Shown one piece after another: positions 22,527 to 31,883 of a DNA stretch of 64,000 bases. Each line of letters opens with the position of its first letter. The first letter of the stretch is position 1. The notes beneath the pieces were generated by a model. It made no database searches. It saw only the letters and a list, made by a program, of their open reading frames with translations, and had not been told where the DNA came from. The DNA is from Pseudomonas sp. BGr12 (lineage in GTDB: Bacteria > Pseudomonadota > Gammaproteobacteria > Pseudomonadales > Pseudomonadaceae), in NCBI RefSeq assembly GCF_030272895.1, contig NZ_JALRNF010000027.1:21473-85472 (forward strand), read 5' to 3'. A program made the translations under genes and the position numbers.

Positions 22527-24428
22527 ATGTCGCACCAATCCGAATTGATCAGCGAGGACATCCTCGCCTACCTGGCCCAGCACGAACGTAAAGAACTGCT
22601 GCGCTTCCTTACCTGCGGTAACGTCGACGACGGCAAGAGCACCCTGATCGGGCGCCTGCTGCACGACTCGAAGATGATCTACGAAGACCATCTGGAAGCC
22701 ATCACCCGCGACTCGAAGAAAGTCGGCACCACCGGTGACGACATCGACCTGGCGTTGCTGGTCGACGGCCTGCAGGCCGAGCGTGAGCAGGGCATCACCA
22801 TCGATGTGGCCTACCGCTACTTCTCCACTGCCAAGCGCAAGTTCATCATCGCCGACACCCCGGGTCACGAGCAGTACACCCGCAACATGGCCACTGGCGC
22901 GTCCACCTGCGACCTGGCGATCATCCTCGTCGACGCCCGCTACGGCGTGCAGACCCAGACCCGCCGGCACAGCTACATCGCCTCGTTGCTGGGTATCAAG
23001 CACATCGTCGTCGCGGTCAACAAGATGGACCTCAAGGGCTTCGACCAAGGCGTGTTCGAGAGCATCAAGGCCGACTACCTGGCGTTCGCCGAAGCCATCA
23101 ACATGACCCCGAGCAGCCTGCACTTCGTACCGATGTCGGCGCTCAAGGGCGACAACGTGGTCAACCGCAGCGAGCGTTCGCCGTGGTACACCGGCCCTGC
23201 GCTGATGGAAATCCTCGAAACCGTGGAAGTAGCGGCCGACCGCAACTTCACCGACCTGCGTTTCCCGGTGCAGTACGTCAACCGTCCGAACCTGAACTTC
23301 CGCGGCTTTGCCGGCACCCTGGCGAGCGGCGTGGTGCACAAGGGCGACGAGATCGTGGTACTGCCGTCGGGCAAGAGCAGCCGGGTCAAATCCATCGTCA
23401 CCTTCGAAGGTGAGCTGGAGAACGCCGGTCCCGGCCAGGCCGTGACCCTGACCATGGAAGACGAGATCGACATCTCCCGTGGCGACCTGCTGGTGCATGC
23501 CGACAACGTGCCGCCGGTGACCGACCAGTTCGACGCCATGCTGGTGTGGATGGCCGAAGAGCCGATGCTGCCGGGCAAGAAATACGACATCAAGCGCGCC
23601 ACCAGCTATGTGCCGGGCTCGATCGCCAGCATCACTCACAAGGTTGATGTGAACACCCTGGAGCAGGGCGCTGCCAGTGCCCTGCAACTGAACGAGATCG
23701 GCAAGGTCAAGGTCAGCCTCGACGCACCGATCGCCCTGGACGGCTATGACAGCAACCGCACCACCGGTGCGTTCATCATCATCGACCGCCTGACCAACGG
23801 CACCGTCGGCGCCGGCATGATCATCGCGCCACCGGTCGTGCCGCACGGTACCGTTGGCCAGCATGGCAAGCTGGCGCATGTGGACACCGAAGAGCGTGCC
23901 CTGCGCTTCGGCCAGCAACCGGCCACCGTGCTGTTCAGCGGCCTGTCGGGTGCGGGCAAGAGCACCCTGGCCTACGCCGTGGAGCGCAAGCTGTTCGACA
24001 TGGGCCGTGCGGTCTATGTGCTCGATGGCCAGAACCTGCGCCACGACCTGAACAAGGGCCTGCCCCAGGACCGTGCCGGGCGTACCGAGAACTGGCGTCG
24101 TGCCGCCCACGTGGCGCGCCAGTTCAACGAAGCCGGCCTGCTGACCCTGGCCGCCTTCGTCGCCCCGGATGCCGAAGGCCGCGAACAGGCCAAGGCCCTG
24201 ATCGGCAAGGAGCGCCTGCTCACCGTCTACGTCCAGGCTTCGCCGCTGGCCTGCCGCGAGCGTGACCCGCAGGGCCTGTATGCCGCCGGTGGCGACAACA
24301 TCCCGGGTGAAAGCTTCCCGTATGACGTACCGCTGGATGCGGATCTGGTGATCGACACCCAGAGCGTCAGCCTGGAAGAGGGCGTCAAGCAGGTGCTGGA
24401 GCTGCTGCGTCAGCGTGGTGCGATCTAA
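22527..24428 (+). CDS. cysNC: Bifunctional sulfate adenylyltransferase GTPase / APS kinase CysNC
   Basis: A 633-residue fusion. Residues about 25-450 are CysN, an EF-Tu-like GTPase that drives APS formation: G1 GNVDDGKST (31-39), G3 [12 protein letters not shown] and G4 NKMD. Residues about 455-630 are CysC, which phosphorylates APS to PAPS: P-loop GLSGAGKST near 471, [13 protein letters not shown] and a C-terminal kinase lid. The fused form is usual in Pseudomonas, whereas E. coli has separate genes. A terminator follows 20 bases downstream. Confidence 0.97.
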   Translation: MSHQSELISEDILAYLAQHERKELLRFLTCGNVDDGKSTLIGRLLHDSKMIYEDHLEAITRDSKKVGTTGDDIDLALLVDGLQAEREQGITIDVAYRYFSTAKRKFIIADTPGHEQYTRNMATGASTCDLAIILVDARYGVQTQTRRHSYIASLLGIKHIVVAVNKMDLKGFDQGVFESIKADYLAFAEAINMTPSSLHFVPMSALKGDNVVNRSERSPWYTGPALMEILETVEVAADRNFTDLRFPVQYVNRPNLNFRGFAGTLASGVVHKGDEIVVLPSGKSSRVKSIVTFEGELENAGPGQAVTLTMEDEIDISRGDLLVHADNVPPVTDQFDAMLVWMAEEPMLPGKKYDIKRATSYVPGSIASITHKVDVNTLEQGAASALQLNEIGKVKVSLDAPIALDGYDSNRTTGAFIIIDRLTNGTVGAGMIIAPPVVPHGTVGQHGKLAHVDTEERALRFGQQPATVLFSGLSGAGKSTLAYAVERKLFDMGRAVYVLDGQNLRHDLNKGLPQDRAGRTENWRRAAHVARQFNEAGLLTLAAFVAPDAEGREQAKALIGKERLLTVYVQASPLACRERDPQGLYAAGGDNIPGESFPYDVPLDADLVIDTQSVSLEEGVKQVLELLRQRGAI

Positions 24429-24447
24429 GCGTCAGCCCTGAACGGAA

Positions 24448-24472
24448 AACCCCACCTCGGTGGGGTTTTTTG
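24448..24472 (+). terminator. Rho-independent terminator of cysD-cysNC
   Basis: AACCCCAC and GTGGGGTT form the stem around a CTCG tetraloop, followed by a run of T residues (24466-24471). Confidence 0.92.
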
Positions 24473-24496
24473 TTGCCCGAACCAAACTCCGGCCCT

Positions 24497-24574
24497 GTAG
24501 GAACGGCGGTGCGGCGACCCGACTTGCCCCGCGATGCGGCGGTGATATCAATCGCGGGGCAAGCCCGCTCCTAC
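24497..24574. repeat. REP inverted-repeat pair with extended left arm
   Basis: The right arm is the standard form (GCAAGCCCGCTCCTAC, ending 24574). The left arm begins GTAGGAACGG and carries an inserted GCGGTGCGGCGACCCGACTTG before the CCCCGCG core, the same insertion (inverted) as in the REP at 3333-3424. It lies between the convergent cysNC and mdeR. Confidence 0.8.
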
Positions 24575-24602
24575 CAGCGCTGCTTGCGCCGAAGCAGCCT
24601 GC

Positions 24603-25082
24603 TCAAATGTGTTTTTCCGACACCGGAATCACCCGCTTCTCCTTCACCGCCTTGAACGAAAAGCTCGAATAAATCTCCTTCACCCCCGGCAACGACTGCA
24701 GCACTTCCCGGGCGAACTCGCCGAACGACTCCAGGTCCCGCGCCAGGACCTCTAGCAGGAAGTCGTAGCGTCCGGAGATGTTGTGGCAGGCGACGATCTC
24801 GGGAATCTCCATCAGCCGCTGCTCGAAGGCCCGGGCCATGTCCTTGTTGTGCGAATCCATCATGATGCTGACAAAGGCCGTCACGCCAAAGCCCAGGGCC
24901 TTGGGTGAGAGGATGGCCTGGTAGCCGGTGATGTAGCCGTTTTCTTCCAGCAGCTTGACCCGCCGCCAGCAGGGCGAGGTAGTCAGGGCGACGTTGTCGG
25001 CGAGTTCGGAAATGGTCAGCCGGGCATTGTCCTGCAAGGCGGCGAGCAGGGCGCGGTCGGTACGGTCGATGGCGGTAGGCAT
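24603..25082 (-). CDS. mdeR: Lrp/AsnC-family regulator, probably MdeR
   Basis: A 159-residue feast/famine regulator. A winged helix-turn-helix (about residues 8-60; DRALLAALQDNARLTISELA, then SPCWRRVKLLEENGYI) is followed by an amino-acid-sensing RAM domain (about 70-150; ACHNISGRYDFLLEV). It is divergent from mdeA, and in P. putida MdeR is the Lrp-type activator of the mdeAB methionine-catabolism genes. The ATG at 25082 follows GGAGGG; an upstream in-frame ATG at 25109 overlaps that ribosome site. Confidence 0.9.
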   Translation of the reverse strand: MPTAIDRTDRALLAALQDNARLTISELADNVALTTSPCWRRVKLLEENGYITGYQAILSPKALGFGVTAFVSIMMDSHNKDMARAFEQRLMEIPEIVACHNISGRYDFLLEVLARDLESFGEFAREVLQSLPGVKEIYSSFSFKAVKEKRVIPVSEKHI

Positions 25083-25209
25083 GGTTTGCCCTCCGTGGCC
25101 TGGAATCACTGTTTTTTTATCAACAACCCCGGGTAAGGGTGGTCACATTTGGAAAAAATTCAGCACCTCAGTGGCATAAGCTTATAACAAACCACAAGAG
25201 GCTGTTGTC
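25083..25209. promoter_or_regulatory. mdeR-mdeA divergent control region
   Basis: 127 bases between divergent starts. TTCAGC (25159-25164) and TATAAC (25183-25188), 18 bases apart, are a plausible sigma-70 promoter for mdeA. A run of T at 25112-25118 lies on the mdeR side. An MdeR operator is expected here, but I see no clear palindrome. Confidence 0.35.
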
Positions 25210-26406
25210 ATGAGCGGCTCCACCAAGGATTCAGGTTTTGCTACCCGTGCCATCCATCACGGCTATGACCCGCTGGCTCATCAAGGGGCGCTGGTGCCCC
25301 CGGTCTACCAGACGGCCACCTTCGCTTTTCCTACAGTCGAATACGGCGCGGCCTGCTTTGCCGGGGAAGAGGGTGGACACTTCTACAGTCGCATCTCCAA
25401 CCCCACCCTGGCCTTGCTGGAGCAACGGATGGCGTCCCTCGAAGGCGGCGAAGCCGGCCTGGCGCTGGCATCGGGCATGGGCGCGATCACGGCGACCTTA
25501 TGGACCCTGCTACGTCCCGGTGATGAAGTGCTGGTGGGGCGCACGCTCTACGGCTGCACCTTCGCCTTCCTGCACCACGGCATCGGTGAGTTCGGGGTCG
25601 AGGTCCGGCATGTGGACCTGACCGACCTTGAGGCCGTTGCGGCAGCGATCAGCAGTAAAACCAAGGTCATCTACTTCGAAACCCCGGCCAACCCTAATAT
25701 GCAGATGGCCGATATCGCTGCGGTGGCCGCGCTGGCCCACGCGCACGACATCAAGCTGGTGGTCGACAACACCTACTGCACCCCCTACTTGCAGCGTCCG
25801 CTGGAACTGGGCGCCGACCTGGTGGTGCATTCGGCCACCAAGTACCTCAGTGGCCACGGTGATATCACCGCCGGCCTGGTAGTCGGACGCAAGGCACTGG
25901 TGGACCGGATTCGCCTGGAAGGGCTGAAGGACATGACCGGTGCCGTGATGTCGCCCCAGGACGCCGCCTTGCTAATGCGCGGCATGAAAACCCTGAACCT
26001 GCGCATGGATCGCCACTGCAGCAATGCCCAGGTCATCGCCGAGTTCCTCGAGCAGCACCCGTCCGTGGAGCTGATCAACTACCCCGGCCTGCCCAGCTTT
26101 CCCCAGTACCAGCTGGCCAAGCAGCAGATGCGCCTGCCCGGCGGCATGCTCGCCTTCGAACTCAAGGGCGGCATCACTGCGGGACGGCGCTTCATGAACG
26201 CCCTGCAACTGTTCAGCCGCGCCGTCAGCCTGGGCGATGCCGAGTCCCTGGCCCAGCACCCGGCGAGCATGACGCATTCCAGCTATACCCCAGAAGAGCG
26301 TGCCCGTTATGGCATCTCCGAGGGGCTGGTGCGGTTGTCGGTGGGCCTGGAGGACATCGACGACCTGCTGGCGGATATCGAACAGGCGCTGAAAGCCTGC
26401 GCCTGA
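25210..26406 (+). CDS. mdeA: L-methionine gamma-lyase MdeA
   Basis: A 398-residue PLP enzyme of the Cys/Met metabolism family, splitting L-methionine into methanethiol, ammonia and 2-oxobutyrate. It has the same length as the P. putida enzyme. Cys in TLYGCTFAF corresponds to Cys116, which distinguishes the gamma-lyase from cystathionine enzymes; the PLP lysine is in HSATKYLSGHGD (near 211), and the phosphate-binding YSRISNPT block is near residue 59. It is the first gene of mdeAB, 24 bases ahead of mdeB. Confidence 0.96.
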   Translation: MSGSTKDSGFATRAIHHGYDPLAHQGALVPPVYQTATFAFPTVEYGAACFAGEEGGHFYSRISNPTLALLEQRMASLEGGEAGLALASGMGAITATLWTLLRPGDEVLVGRTLYGCTFAFLHHGIGEFGVEVRHVDLTDLEAVAAAISSKTKVIYFETPANPNMQMADIAAVAALAHAHDIKLVVDNTYCTPYLQRPLELGADLVVHSATKYLSGHGDITAGLVVGRKALVDRIRLEGLKDMTGAVMSPQDAALLMRGMKTLNLRMDRHCSNAQVIAEFLEQHPSVELINYPGLPSFPQYQLAKQQMRLPGGMLAFELKGGITAGRRFMNALQLFSRAVSLGDAESLAQHPASMTHSSYTPEERARYGISEGLVRLSVGLEDIDDLLADIEQALKACA

Positions 26407-26430
26407 ACCCTCACGGAAGAGGTCAATACG

Positions 26431-29142
26431 ATGGTGGCGATGATGAGCCTTGTGCCTGGCGATGCTGTGCCGCGGCCAATAGGGGACGATCCACAAGTCG
26501 ACAGCGATCCGGGTGAGACCGCCGAATGGCTGGAGGCGCTGGAGTCGACCCTGCGCCACTGCGGCCCGGAGCGCGCACGATTCCTCCTCCAGCAATTGCA
26601 GGCCCATGCTCGCGAGCTGGGCGTGGAACATGGCGTGCAGCCCTTTTCGGCGTACCGCAACAGCTTGTCGGTGGAGCAGCAGGGCGCCTACCCGGGCGAC
26701 CTGGAGCTTGAGGAGCACATCACCAGCATCCTGCGCTGGAACGCCCTGGCCATGGTGGTGCGGGCCAACCACGCCTATGGCGACCTGGGTGGCCATATTG
26801 CCAGCTACGCCTCGGCGGCGGAAATCTTCGAGGTCGGCTTCCAGCACTTCTTTCGTGGCGACAGCGGCGGCGAGCGACGCACGGCCGACCTGGTGTTCTT
26901 CCAGCCCCATTCGGCGCCGGGCATTTATGCACGGGCGTTTCTCGAAGGGCGCTTGAGTGAGGAGCAGCTGGCCAGTTACCGCCAGGAAGTGGCGGGCAAG
27001 GGGCTGTGCTCTTATCCACACCCCTGGTTGATGCCGGACTTCTGGCAGTTCCCCACCGGCTCCATGGGCATCGGCCCGATCAACGCCATCTACCAGGCGC
27101 GCTTCATGCGCTACTTGCACAATCGTCAGTTGGCCGACACCGCGCAGCGGCATGTCTGGGGGGTATTCGGCGATGGCGAGATGGATGAGCCGGAATCCAT
27201 TGCCGGCCTGACCCTGGCGGCGCGCGAGCAACTGGACAACCTGACCTTCGTGGTCAACTGCAACCTGCAGCGCCTGGACGGCCCGGTGCGTGGCAACGGC
27301 CAGATCATCCAGGAGCTCGAAGCGCTGTTCAGCGGCGCCGGCTGGAACGTAATCAAGGTGCTCTGGGGCTCGGAGTGGGATGCGCTGTTCGCCCGCGACA
27401 CCGAGCATGTGTTGCTGCGCCAGTTGGCGGCGACACCGGATGGCCAGTTCCAGAACCTGGGCGCCAAGGACGGCACCTATAACCTCGAACACTTTTTCAA
27501 CCAGCAACCGGCCCTGCAGAAGCTGGTGGAGCACATGAGTTCGGCCGAGATCAACGCGCTCAAGCGTGGAGGTCACGATTTTCGCAAGTTGCACGCGGCC
27601 TTCGCCGCCGCCCGGGCCTGCAAGGGCCGCCCCAGCGTGATCCTGGCCAAGACCAAGAAAGGTTATGGCATGAGCGCTGCCGGCGAGTCGCGGATGACCG
27701 CGCACCAGGCCAAGAAGCTCGACGTGCAGGCCCTGCTGGCCTTCCGCGACCGCTTCCACCTGCCGCTCAGTGACAGCCAGGTCGAGCAGTTGCAGTTCTA
27801 TCGCCCGGCCCAAGACAGCCCGGAAATGCGCTATCTGCGGGAGCGCCGAGCGGCCCTCGGCGGACCCTTGCCGGCACGGCGCAGTGAAGTGCGCCCGATA
27901 GCCGTGCCGGCGCTGGCGACCATGGGCGGCTTTGCCCTGCAGGCCGAAGGCAAGGAAATGTCCACCACCATGGCCGCGGTGCGCATGCTCGGTGCCTGGC
28001 TCAAGGCGCCGGAGCTGGGGCCGCGGGTGGTGCCGATCGTGGCCGACGAGGCGCGCACCTTCGGCATGGCCAGCCTGTTCCGGCAGATTGGTATCTATTC
28101 GCCCCTGGGGCAGTGCTATGAGCCTGAGGATGCCGGCTCGTTGTTGTCCTACAAGGAGGCCCAGGACGGTCAGTTGCTGGAGGAGGGCATTACCGAAGCC
28201 GGGGCGATTTCTTCCTGGGTGGCGGCGGCAACGTCCTATGCGGTGCATGGCGAGCCGATGCTGCCGGTGTACATCTACTACTCGATGTTCGGCTTCCAGC
28301 GCGTGGGCGACCTGATCTGGGCGGCAGCCGACCAGCGCGCCCGCGGGTTATTGCTCGGCGCCACCGCCGGGCGTACCACCCTGGGCGGCGAAGGCTTGCA
28401 GCATCAGGACGGCTCGAGCCTGGTGATGGCTTCGATGGTGCCCAATTGCCGCGCCTGGGAGCCGTGTTTTGCCGGCGAACTGGCGGTGATCCTCGAGCAT
28501 GCGGCGCGGCGCATGCTCAGCGAGCAACGGGACGAGTTCCATTACGTTGCGGTGATGAACGAAAACTATCCACAACCGTCACTGCCCGAGCAGGTGCACG
28601 AAGAGGTTTTGCGCGGTATGTACCGTTATGTCGAACAGCGCGTGGCGGATGCCAGGGGGCGCGTGCGCCTGCTGGGCTCCGGTGCGATCCTGCGCGAAGT
28701 GATTGCGGCCAGTGAGCTGCTGGCGGCCGACTGGCAGGTCGAGAGTGAGGTGTTCAGCGTCACCAGCTTCAGCGAGCTGGCGCGTGAGGCACGGGATATC
28801 CAGCGGCTCGGACGACTTGGGCAGGACAGTGCAGGCGCCAGTCATGTGCAGCGTTGCCTTGAGGGCAGCGCACCGGTGATCGCCGCCAGCGACTACGTGC
28901 GCGCCTGGCCGCAGCTGATCGCCGAGTATGTGCAGGCGCCCTATGTCACCCTGGGCACCGATGGCTTTGGGCGCAGTGATACCCGGCAGCAGCTTCGCCG
29001 GTTTTTCGAGGTGGATCGCTACAGTGTCGTGGTGGCCAGCCTGCACACCCTGGTTGGACAGGGGAGTGTCGAGCGGCAGGTGCTGGACCGGGCGTTGGAG
29101 CGCTATGGCCACAGGGTTGGTCAGGCCCCCTGGTACAGTTGA
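26431..29142 (+). CDS. mdeB: 2-oxobutyrate dehydrogenase E1 component MdeB (AceE-like)
   Basis: A 903-residue homodimeric-type E1 of the pyruvate dehydrogenase family. In P. putida MdeB is held to oxidise the 2-oxobutyrate released by MdeA. The thiamine-diphosphate motif is VFGDGEMDEPESIAGLTLA (near 245-263) with NCNLQRLDGPV following; transketolase-type central (ADEARTFGMASLFRQIGIY) and C-terminal domains follow. No E2 or E3 gene is nearby, so it presumably borrows the housekeeping subunits. The ATG at 26431 follows GGAAGAGG; ATGs at 26440 and 26443 are possible alternatives. Confidence 0.93.
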   Translation: MVAMMSLVPGDAVPRPIGDDPQVDSDPGETAEWLEALESTLRHCGPERARFLLQQLQAHARELGVEHGVQPFSAYRNSLSVEQQGAYPGDLELEEHITSILRWNALAMVVRANHAYGDLGGHIASYASAAEIFEVGFQHFFRGDSGGERRTADLVFFQPHSAPGIYARAFLEGRLSEEQLASYRQEVAGKGLCSYPHPWLMPDFWQFPTGSMGIGPINAIYQARFMRYLHNRQLADTAQRHVWGVFGDGEMDEPESIAGLTLAAREQLDNLTFVVNCNLQRLDGPVRGNGQIIQELEALFSGAGWNVIKVLWGSEWDALFARDTEHVLLRQLAATPDGQFQNLGAKDGTYNLEHFFNQQPALQKLVEHMSSAEINALKRGGHDFRKLHAAFAAARACKGRPSVILAKTKKGYGMSAAGESRMTAHQAKKLDVQALLAFRDRFHLPLSDSQVEQLQFYRPAQDSPEMRYLRERRAALGGPLPARRSEVRPIAVPALATMGGFALQAEGKEMSTTMAAVRMLGAWLKAPELGPRVVPIVADEARTFGMASLFRQIGIYSPLGQCYEPEDAGSLLSYKEAQDGQLLEEGITEAGAISSWVAAATSYAVHGEPMLPVYIYYSMFGFQRVGDLIWAAADQRARGLLLGATAGRTTLGGEGLQHQDGSSLVMASMVPNCRAWEPCFAGELAVILEHAARRMLSEQRDEFHYVAVMNENYPQPSLPEQVHEEVLRGMYRYVEQRVADARGRVRLLGSGAILREVIAASELLAADWQVESEVFSVTSFSELAREARDIQRLGRLGQDSAGASHVQRCLEGSAPVIAASDYVRAWPQLIAEYVQAPYVTLGTDGFGRSDTRQQLRRFFEVDRYSVVVASLHTLVGQGSVERQVLDRALERYGHRVGQAPWYS

Positions 29143-29153
29143 ACTAACGCTTC

Positions 29154-29179
29154 TGTAGGAGCGGGCTTGCCCCGCGATG
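29154..29179. repeat. Single REP half-element
   Basis: GTAGGAGCGGGCTTGCCCCG at 29154-29173, continuing to 29179, without an inverted partner nearby. It lies 12 bases after mdeB and directly before a terminator. Confidence 0.8.
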
Positions 29180-29185
29180 GCCCCA

Positions 29186-29213
29186 ACAAAAAACCCCGCC
29201 AATCGGCGGGGTT
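29186..29213 (-). terminator. Terminator of zapG, possibly also used by mdeB
   Basis: AACCCCGCC (29192-29200) and GGCGGGGTT (29205-29213) form a 9-bp stem with loop AATC. On the minus strand it is followed by six T residues (29193-29188), so it suits zapG best; the plus strand has only TT. Confidence 0.85.
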
Positions 29214-29220
29214 CGTGTTA

Positions 29221-29655
29221 TCAGCGCTTGAGCCCGTAATGCTCGTCGAGCATGCCTGGCGCGTTGGGTGCCTTCGGCGCGTAGTCGCGTGGCACCTCGG
29301 TGTCCCGGGGTGGGGTCAGGCGATCACGCGGGGCCTGGGCAGCCTCCGAGTGCAGGGCGGCCAGCAGGCGCTGGCGGGTCAGTTCGTCCAGGGCCAGGCG
29401 GTTGGCGCCATCGGCCAGGTGATCCTGGACTTCCTGGTAACTCTGGGTCAGTTTCTTGACCAGCGCAGCCGTACTGTTGAAGTGAGTCACCACCTCGTTC
29501 TGGTAGCTGTCGAAACGTTCCTGGATATCATCCAGCTGCCGCTGGGTGCTGCTCGGTGCCGCATTGGGCAGCAGGCGGGCGACCAGGAAACCAACGACGA
29601 CGCCCACGACGAGGGCCAGGGTCGGCAACAACCAAACTAAGAGCGAGAGTTCCAC
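29221..29655 (-). CDS. zapG: YhcB/ZapG family inner-membrane protein (DUF1043)
   Basis: A 144-residue protein with one N-terminal membrane span (about residues 5-28), then a predicted helical, coiled-coil-like segment (LDDIQERFDSYQNEVVTHFN, about 41-60, and on to 100) and a Pro-rich tail. This is the layout of YhcB (ZapG), which in E. coli contributes to coordinating cell-envelope growth and division. It has its own terminator and is divergent from a small hydrolase. The molecular role in Pseudomonas is not known. Confidence 0.85.
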   Translation of the reverse strand: MELSLLVWLLPTLALVVGVVVGFLVARLLPNAAPSSTQRQLDDIQERFDSYQNEVVTHFNSTAALVKKLTQSYQEVQDHLADGANRLALDELTRQRLLAALHSEAAQAPRDRLTPPRDTEVPRDYAPKAPNAPGMLDEHYGLKR

Positions 29656-29793
29656 GAGTCCTTCCTCTATAAACGGCTTTGCTTTACGTTAACGGCTCGG
29701 ACCTGCGCTGTATACCGCGAACGATCGCAAATATCTCAGACAGAATCATTCAGCTAGACGAGTCGACCCTTTCCGAGGTCACGGAGTTTATCC

Positions 29794-30429
29794 TTGCTTA
29801 TCCGCGAAACCCCCGTATTCATCGATGGCCCGGTCGGCCAACTGGAAGCCTTGTACCTTGATGTCGCCGACGCCCGCGGCGTGGTGCTGCTGTGCCACCC
29901 CAACCCGGTACAGGGTGGCACCATGACCAACAAGGTGGTGTCGATGCTGCAACGCACCGCCCGCGATGCAGGTTTCATCACCCTGCGCTTCAACTACCGG
30001 GGCGTCGGCGCCAGTGCCGGCAGCCATGACATGGGCAGCGGTGAAGTGGACGATGCCCAGGCGGCGGCCAAGTGGCTGCTGGACAAGCACCCGCAACTGC
30101 CGCTGACCCTGATGGGCTTCTCCTTCGGTGGTTTCGTCGCCGCCAGCCTCGGCGGGCGCCTGGAAGCCAATGACATCGCGCTCAAGCACCTGTTCATGGT
30201 GGCCCCGGCGGTGATGCGCCTCAGGGACCAGGATACGCTGCCACAGGCGTGTGCGCTGAGCGTGATCCAGCCGGATACCGACGAAGTGATCGATCCGCAG
30301 ATCGTTTACGACTGGTCCGACGCACTTGCACGCCCCCATGAGCTGCTGAAAGTGGCAGAATGCGGACACTTTTTCCATGGCAAGCTCACCGACCTCAAGG
30401 AACTGGTGCTGCCGCGCCTTTCGAATTGA
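29794..30429 (+). CDS. Alpha/beta hydrolase of unknown substrate
   Basis: A 211-residue soluble serine-hydrolase-fold protein. LLCHPNPVQGGTMTNKV (32-48) is the characteristic block of a small hydrolase family found next to trpS in pseudomonads; the nucleophile is in GFSFGG (Ser110), and the C-terminal histidine is in CGHFFHG. No lid domain is evident. Start is TTG at 29794 with CGGAG at 29782-29786. It lies 24 bases ahead of trpS and is probably co-transcribed. Substrate unknown. Confidence 0.85.
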   Translation: MLIRETPVFIDGPVGQLEALYLDVADARGVVLLCHPNPVQGGTMTNKVVSMLQRTARDAGFITLRFNYRGVGASAGSHDMGSGEVDDAQAAAKWLLDKHPQLPLTLMGFSFGGFVAASLGGRLEANDIALKHLFMVAPAVMRLRDQDTLPQACALSVIQPDTDEVIDPQIVYDWSDALARPHELLKVAECGHFFHGKLTDLKELVLPRLSN

Positions 30430-30453
30430 TACAAGCCTGATAAGCGATTATCC

Positions 30454-31800
30454 ATGACTACGCGCATCCTTACCGGTATCACCACCACGGGCACGCCTCA
30501 CCTGGGCAACTACGCCGGTGCCATCCGTCCGGCTATCCTCGCCAGCCGCGAGCCGGGTGTCGACTCGTTCTACTTCCTGGCCGACTACCACGCCCTGATC
30601 AAGTGCGATGACCCGCAGCGCATCCAGCGCTCGCGCCTGGAAATCGCCGCGACCTGGCTGGCCGGTGGCCTGGACCCGGAGCGCGTGACCTTCTATCGCC
30701 AGTCCGACATCCCCGAGATCCCTGAGCTGACCTGGCTGCTGACCTGCGTAGCGGCCAAGGGCCTGCTCAACCGCGCCCACGCCTACAAGGCCTCGGTGGA
30801 CAAGAACCTGGAGAACGGTGAAGACCCGGATGCCGGTGTCAGCATGGGCCTGTACAGCTACCCGGTGCTGATGGCCGCCGACATCCTGATGTTCAACGCC
30901 AACAAGGTGCCGGTCGGCCGCGACCAGATCCAGCACGTGGAAATGGCCCGCGACATCGGCCAGCGCTTCAACCACCTGTTCGGCCAGGGCAAGGAGTTCT
31001 TCGCCCTGCCGGAGGCGGTGATCGAGGAAAGCGTGGCGACCCTGCCGGGCCTGGACGGGCGCAAGATGTCCAAGAGCTACGACAACACCATTCCGTTGTT
31101 CAGCAGCGCCAAGGACATGAAGGATGCGATCTCGCGCATCGTCACCGACTCCCGTGCCCCGGGCGAAGCCAAGGATCCGGACAATTCGCACCTGTTCACC
31201 CTGTTCCAGGCCTTCGCCACCCCGGCGCAAGCCGAGGAGTTTCGCAGCGAGCTGCTGCAGGGCCTGGGTTGGGGCGAAGCCAAGCAGCGTCTGTTCCAGC
31301 TGCTCGACGGCCAACTGAGCGAGCCGCGCGAGCGCTATCACCAGCTGATCAGCCGCCCGGGCGACCTGGAAGACATCCTCCTGGCCGGTGCGCAGAAAGC
31401 GCGCAAGGTGGCCACCCCGTTCCTCGAGCAACTGCGTGAAGCGGTCGGCCTGCGTTCGTTCCGCTCGATCGAGCAGGGCGCCACCCAGGTCAAGAAGAAA
31501 GCGGCCAAGGCAGCGCGTTTCGTCAGCTTCCGCGAAGACGACGGCAGCTTCCGCTTCCGTCTGCTGGCAGCCGATGGCGAGCAACTGCTGCTGTCGCGCA
31601 ACTTCGCCGATGGCAAGACCGCCGGTGCGGTGAGCAAGCAGCTGCAGCAGGGTGGTGAGCTGGATGTGCGCTGCGAAGGCCTGGGCTTCAGCCTATGGCT
31701 GGAAGGCGAGTGCGTAGCCGACGGTCCGCAGCTGGCCGACGAGGCCGCGCGCGATGCCGCCATCGAGAGCCTGCGCGCGGCGCTGCAGCCGCAGGACTGA
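30454..31800 (+). CDS. trpS: Tryptophanyl-tRNA synthetase TrpS
   Basis: A 448-residue class I synthetase charging tRNA-Trp. The HIGH-type motif is TPHLGN (14-19) and the second signature is KMSKS (204-208). It is longer than E. coli TrpS (334) by a C-terminal Lys/Ala-rich segment and a small extra domain (about 340-445), a form common in Pseudomonas. It follows the small hydrolase gene and ends at a terminator. Confidence 0.95.
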   Translation: MTTRILTGITTTGTPHLGNYAGAIRPAILASREPGVDSFYFLADYHALIKCDDPQRIQRSRLEIAATWLAGGLDPERVTFYRQSDIPEIPELTWLLTCVAAKGLLNRAHAYKASVDKNLENGEDPDAGVSMGLYSYPVLMAADILMFNANKVPVGRDQIQHVEMARDIGQRFNHLFGQGKEFFALPEAVIEESVATLPGLDGRKMSKSYDNTIPLFSSAKDMKDAISRIVTDSRAPGEAKDPDNSHLFTLFQAFATPAQAEEFRSELLQGLGWGEAKQRLFQLLDGQLSEPRERYHQLISRPGDLEDILLAGAQKARKVATPFLEQLREAVGLRSFRSIEQGATQVKKKAAKAARFVSFREDDGSFRFRLLAADGEQLLLSRNFADGKTAGAVSKQLQQGGELDVRCEGLGFSLWLEGECVADGPQLADEAARDAAIESLRAALQPQD

Positions 31801-31833
31801 AACGGCCTGACGCAAGTCTGATTGCCATTATCC

Positions 31834-31866
31834 GGGGCCGTCGCTACAGTGACGGCCCGCTTTTGT
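31834..31866 (+). terminator. Rho-independent terminator after trpS
   Basis: GGGCCGTC (31835-31842) and GACGGCCC (31851-31858) form an 8-bp stem with an 8-nt loop, followed by GCTTTTGTT. Confidence 0.8.
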
Positions 31867-31883
31867 TGCCTTGCTAACGAATT

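Noticed and set aside
25972..28248. 758-codon open frame antisense to mdeA/mdeB
   Set aside because: Same high-GC shadow effect; the sense strand carries clear motifs of both enzymes.
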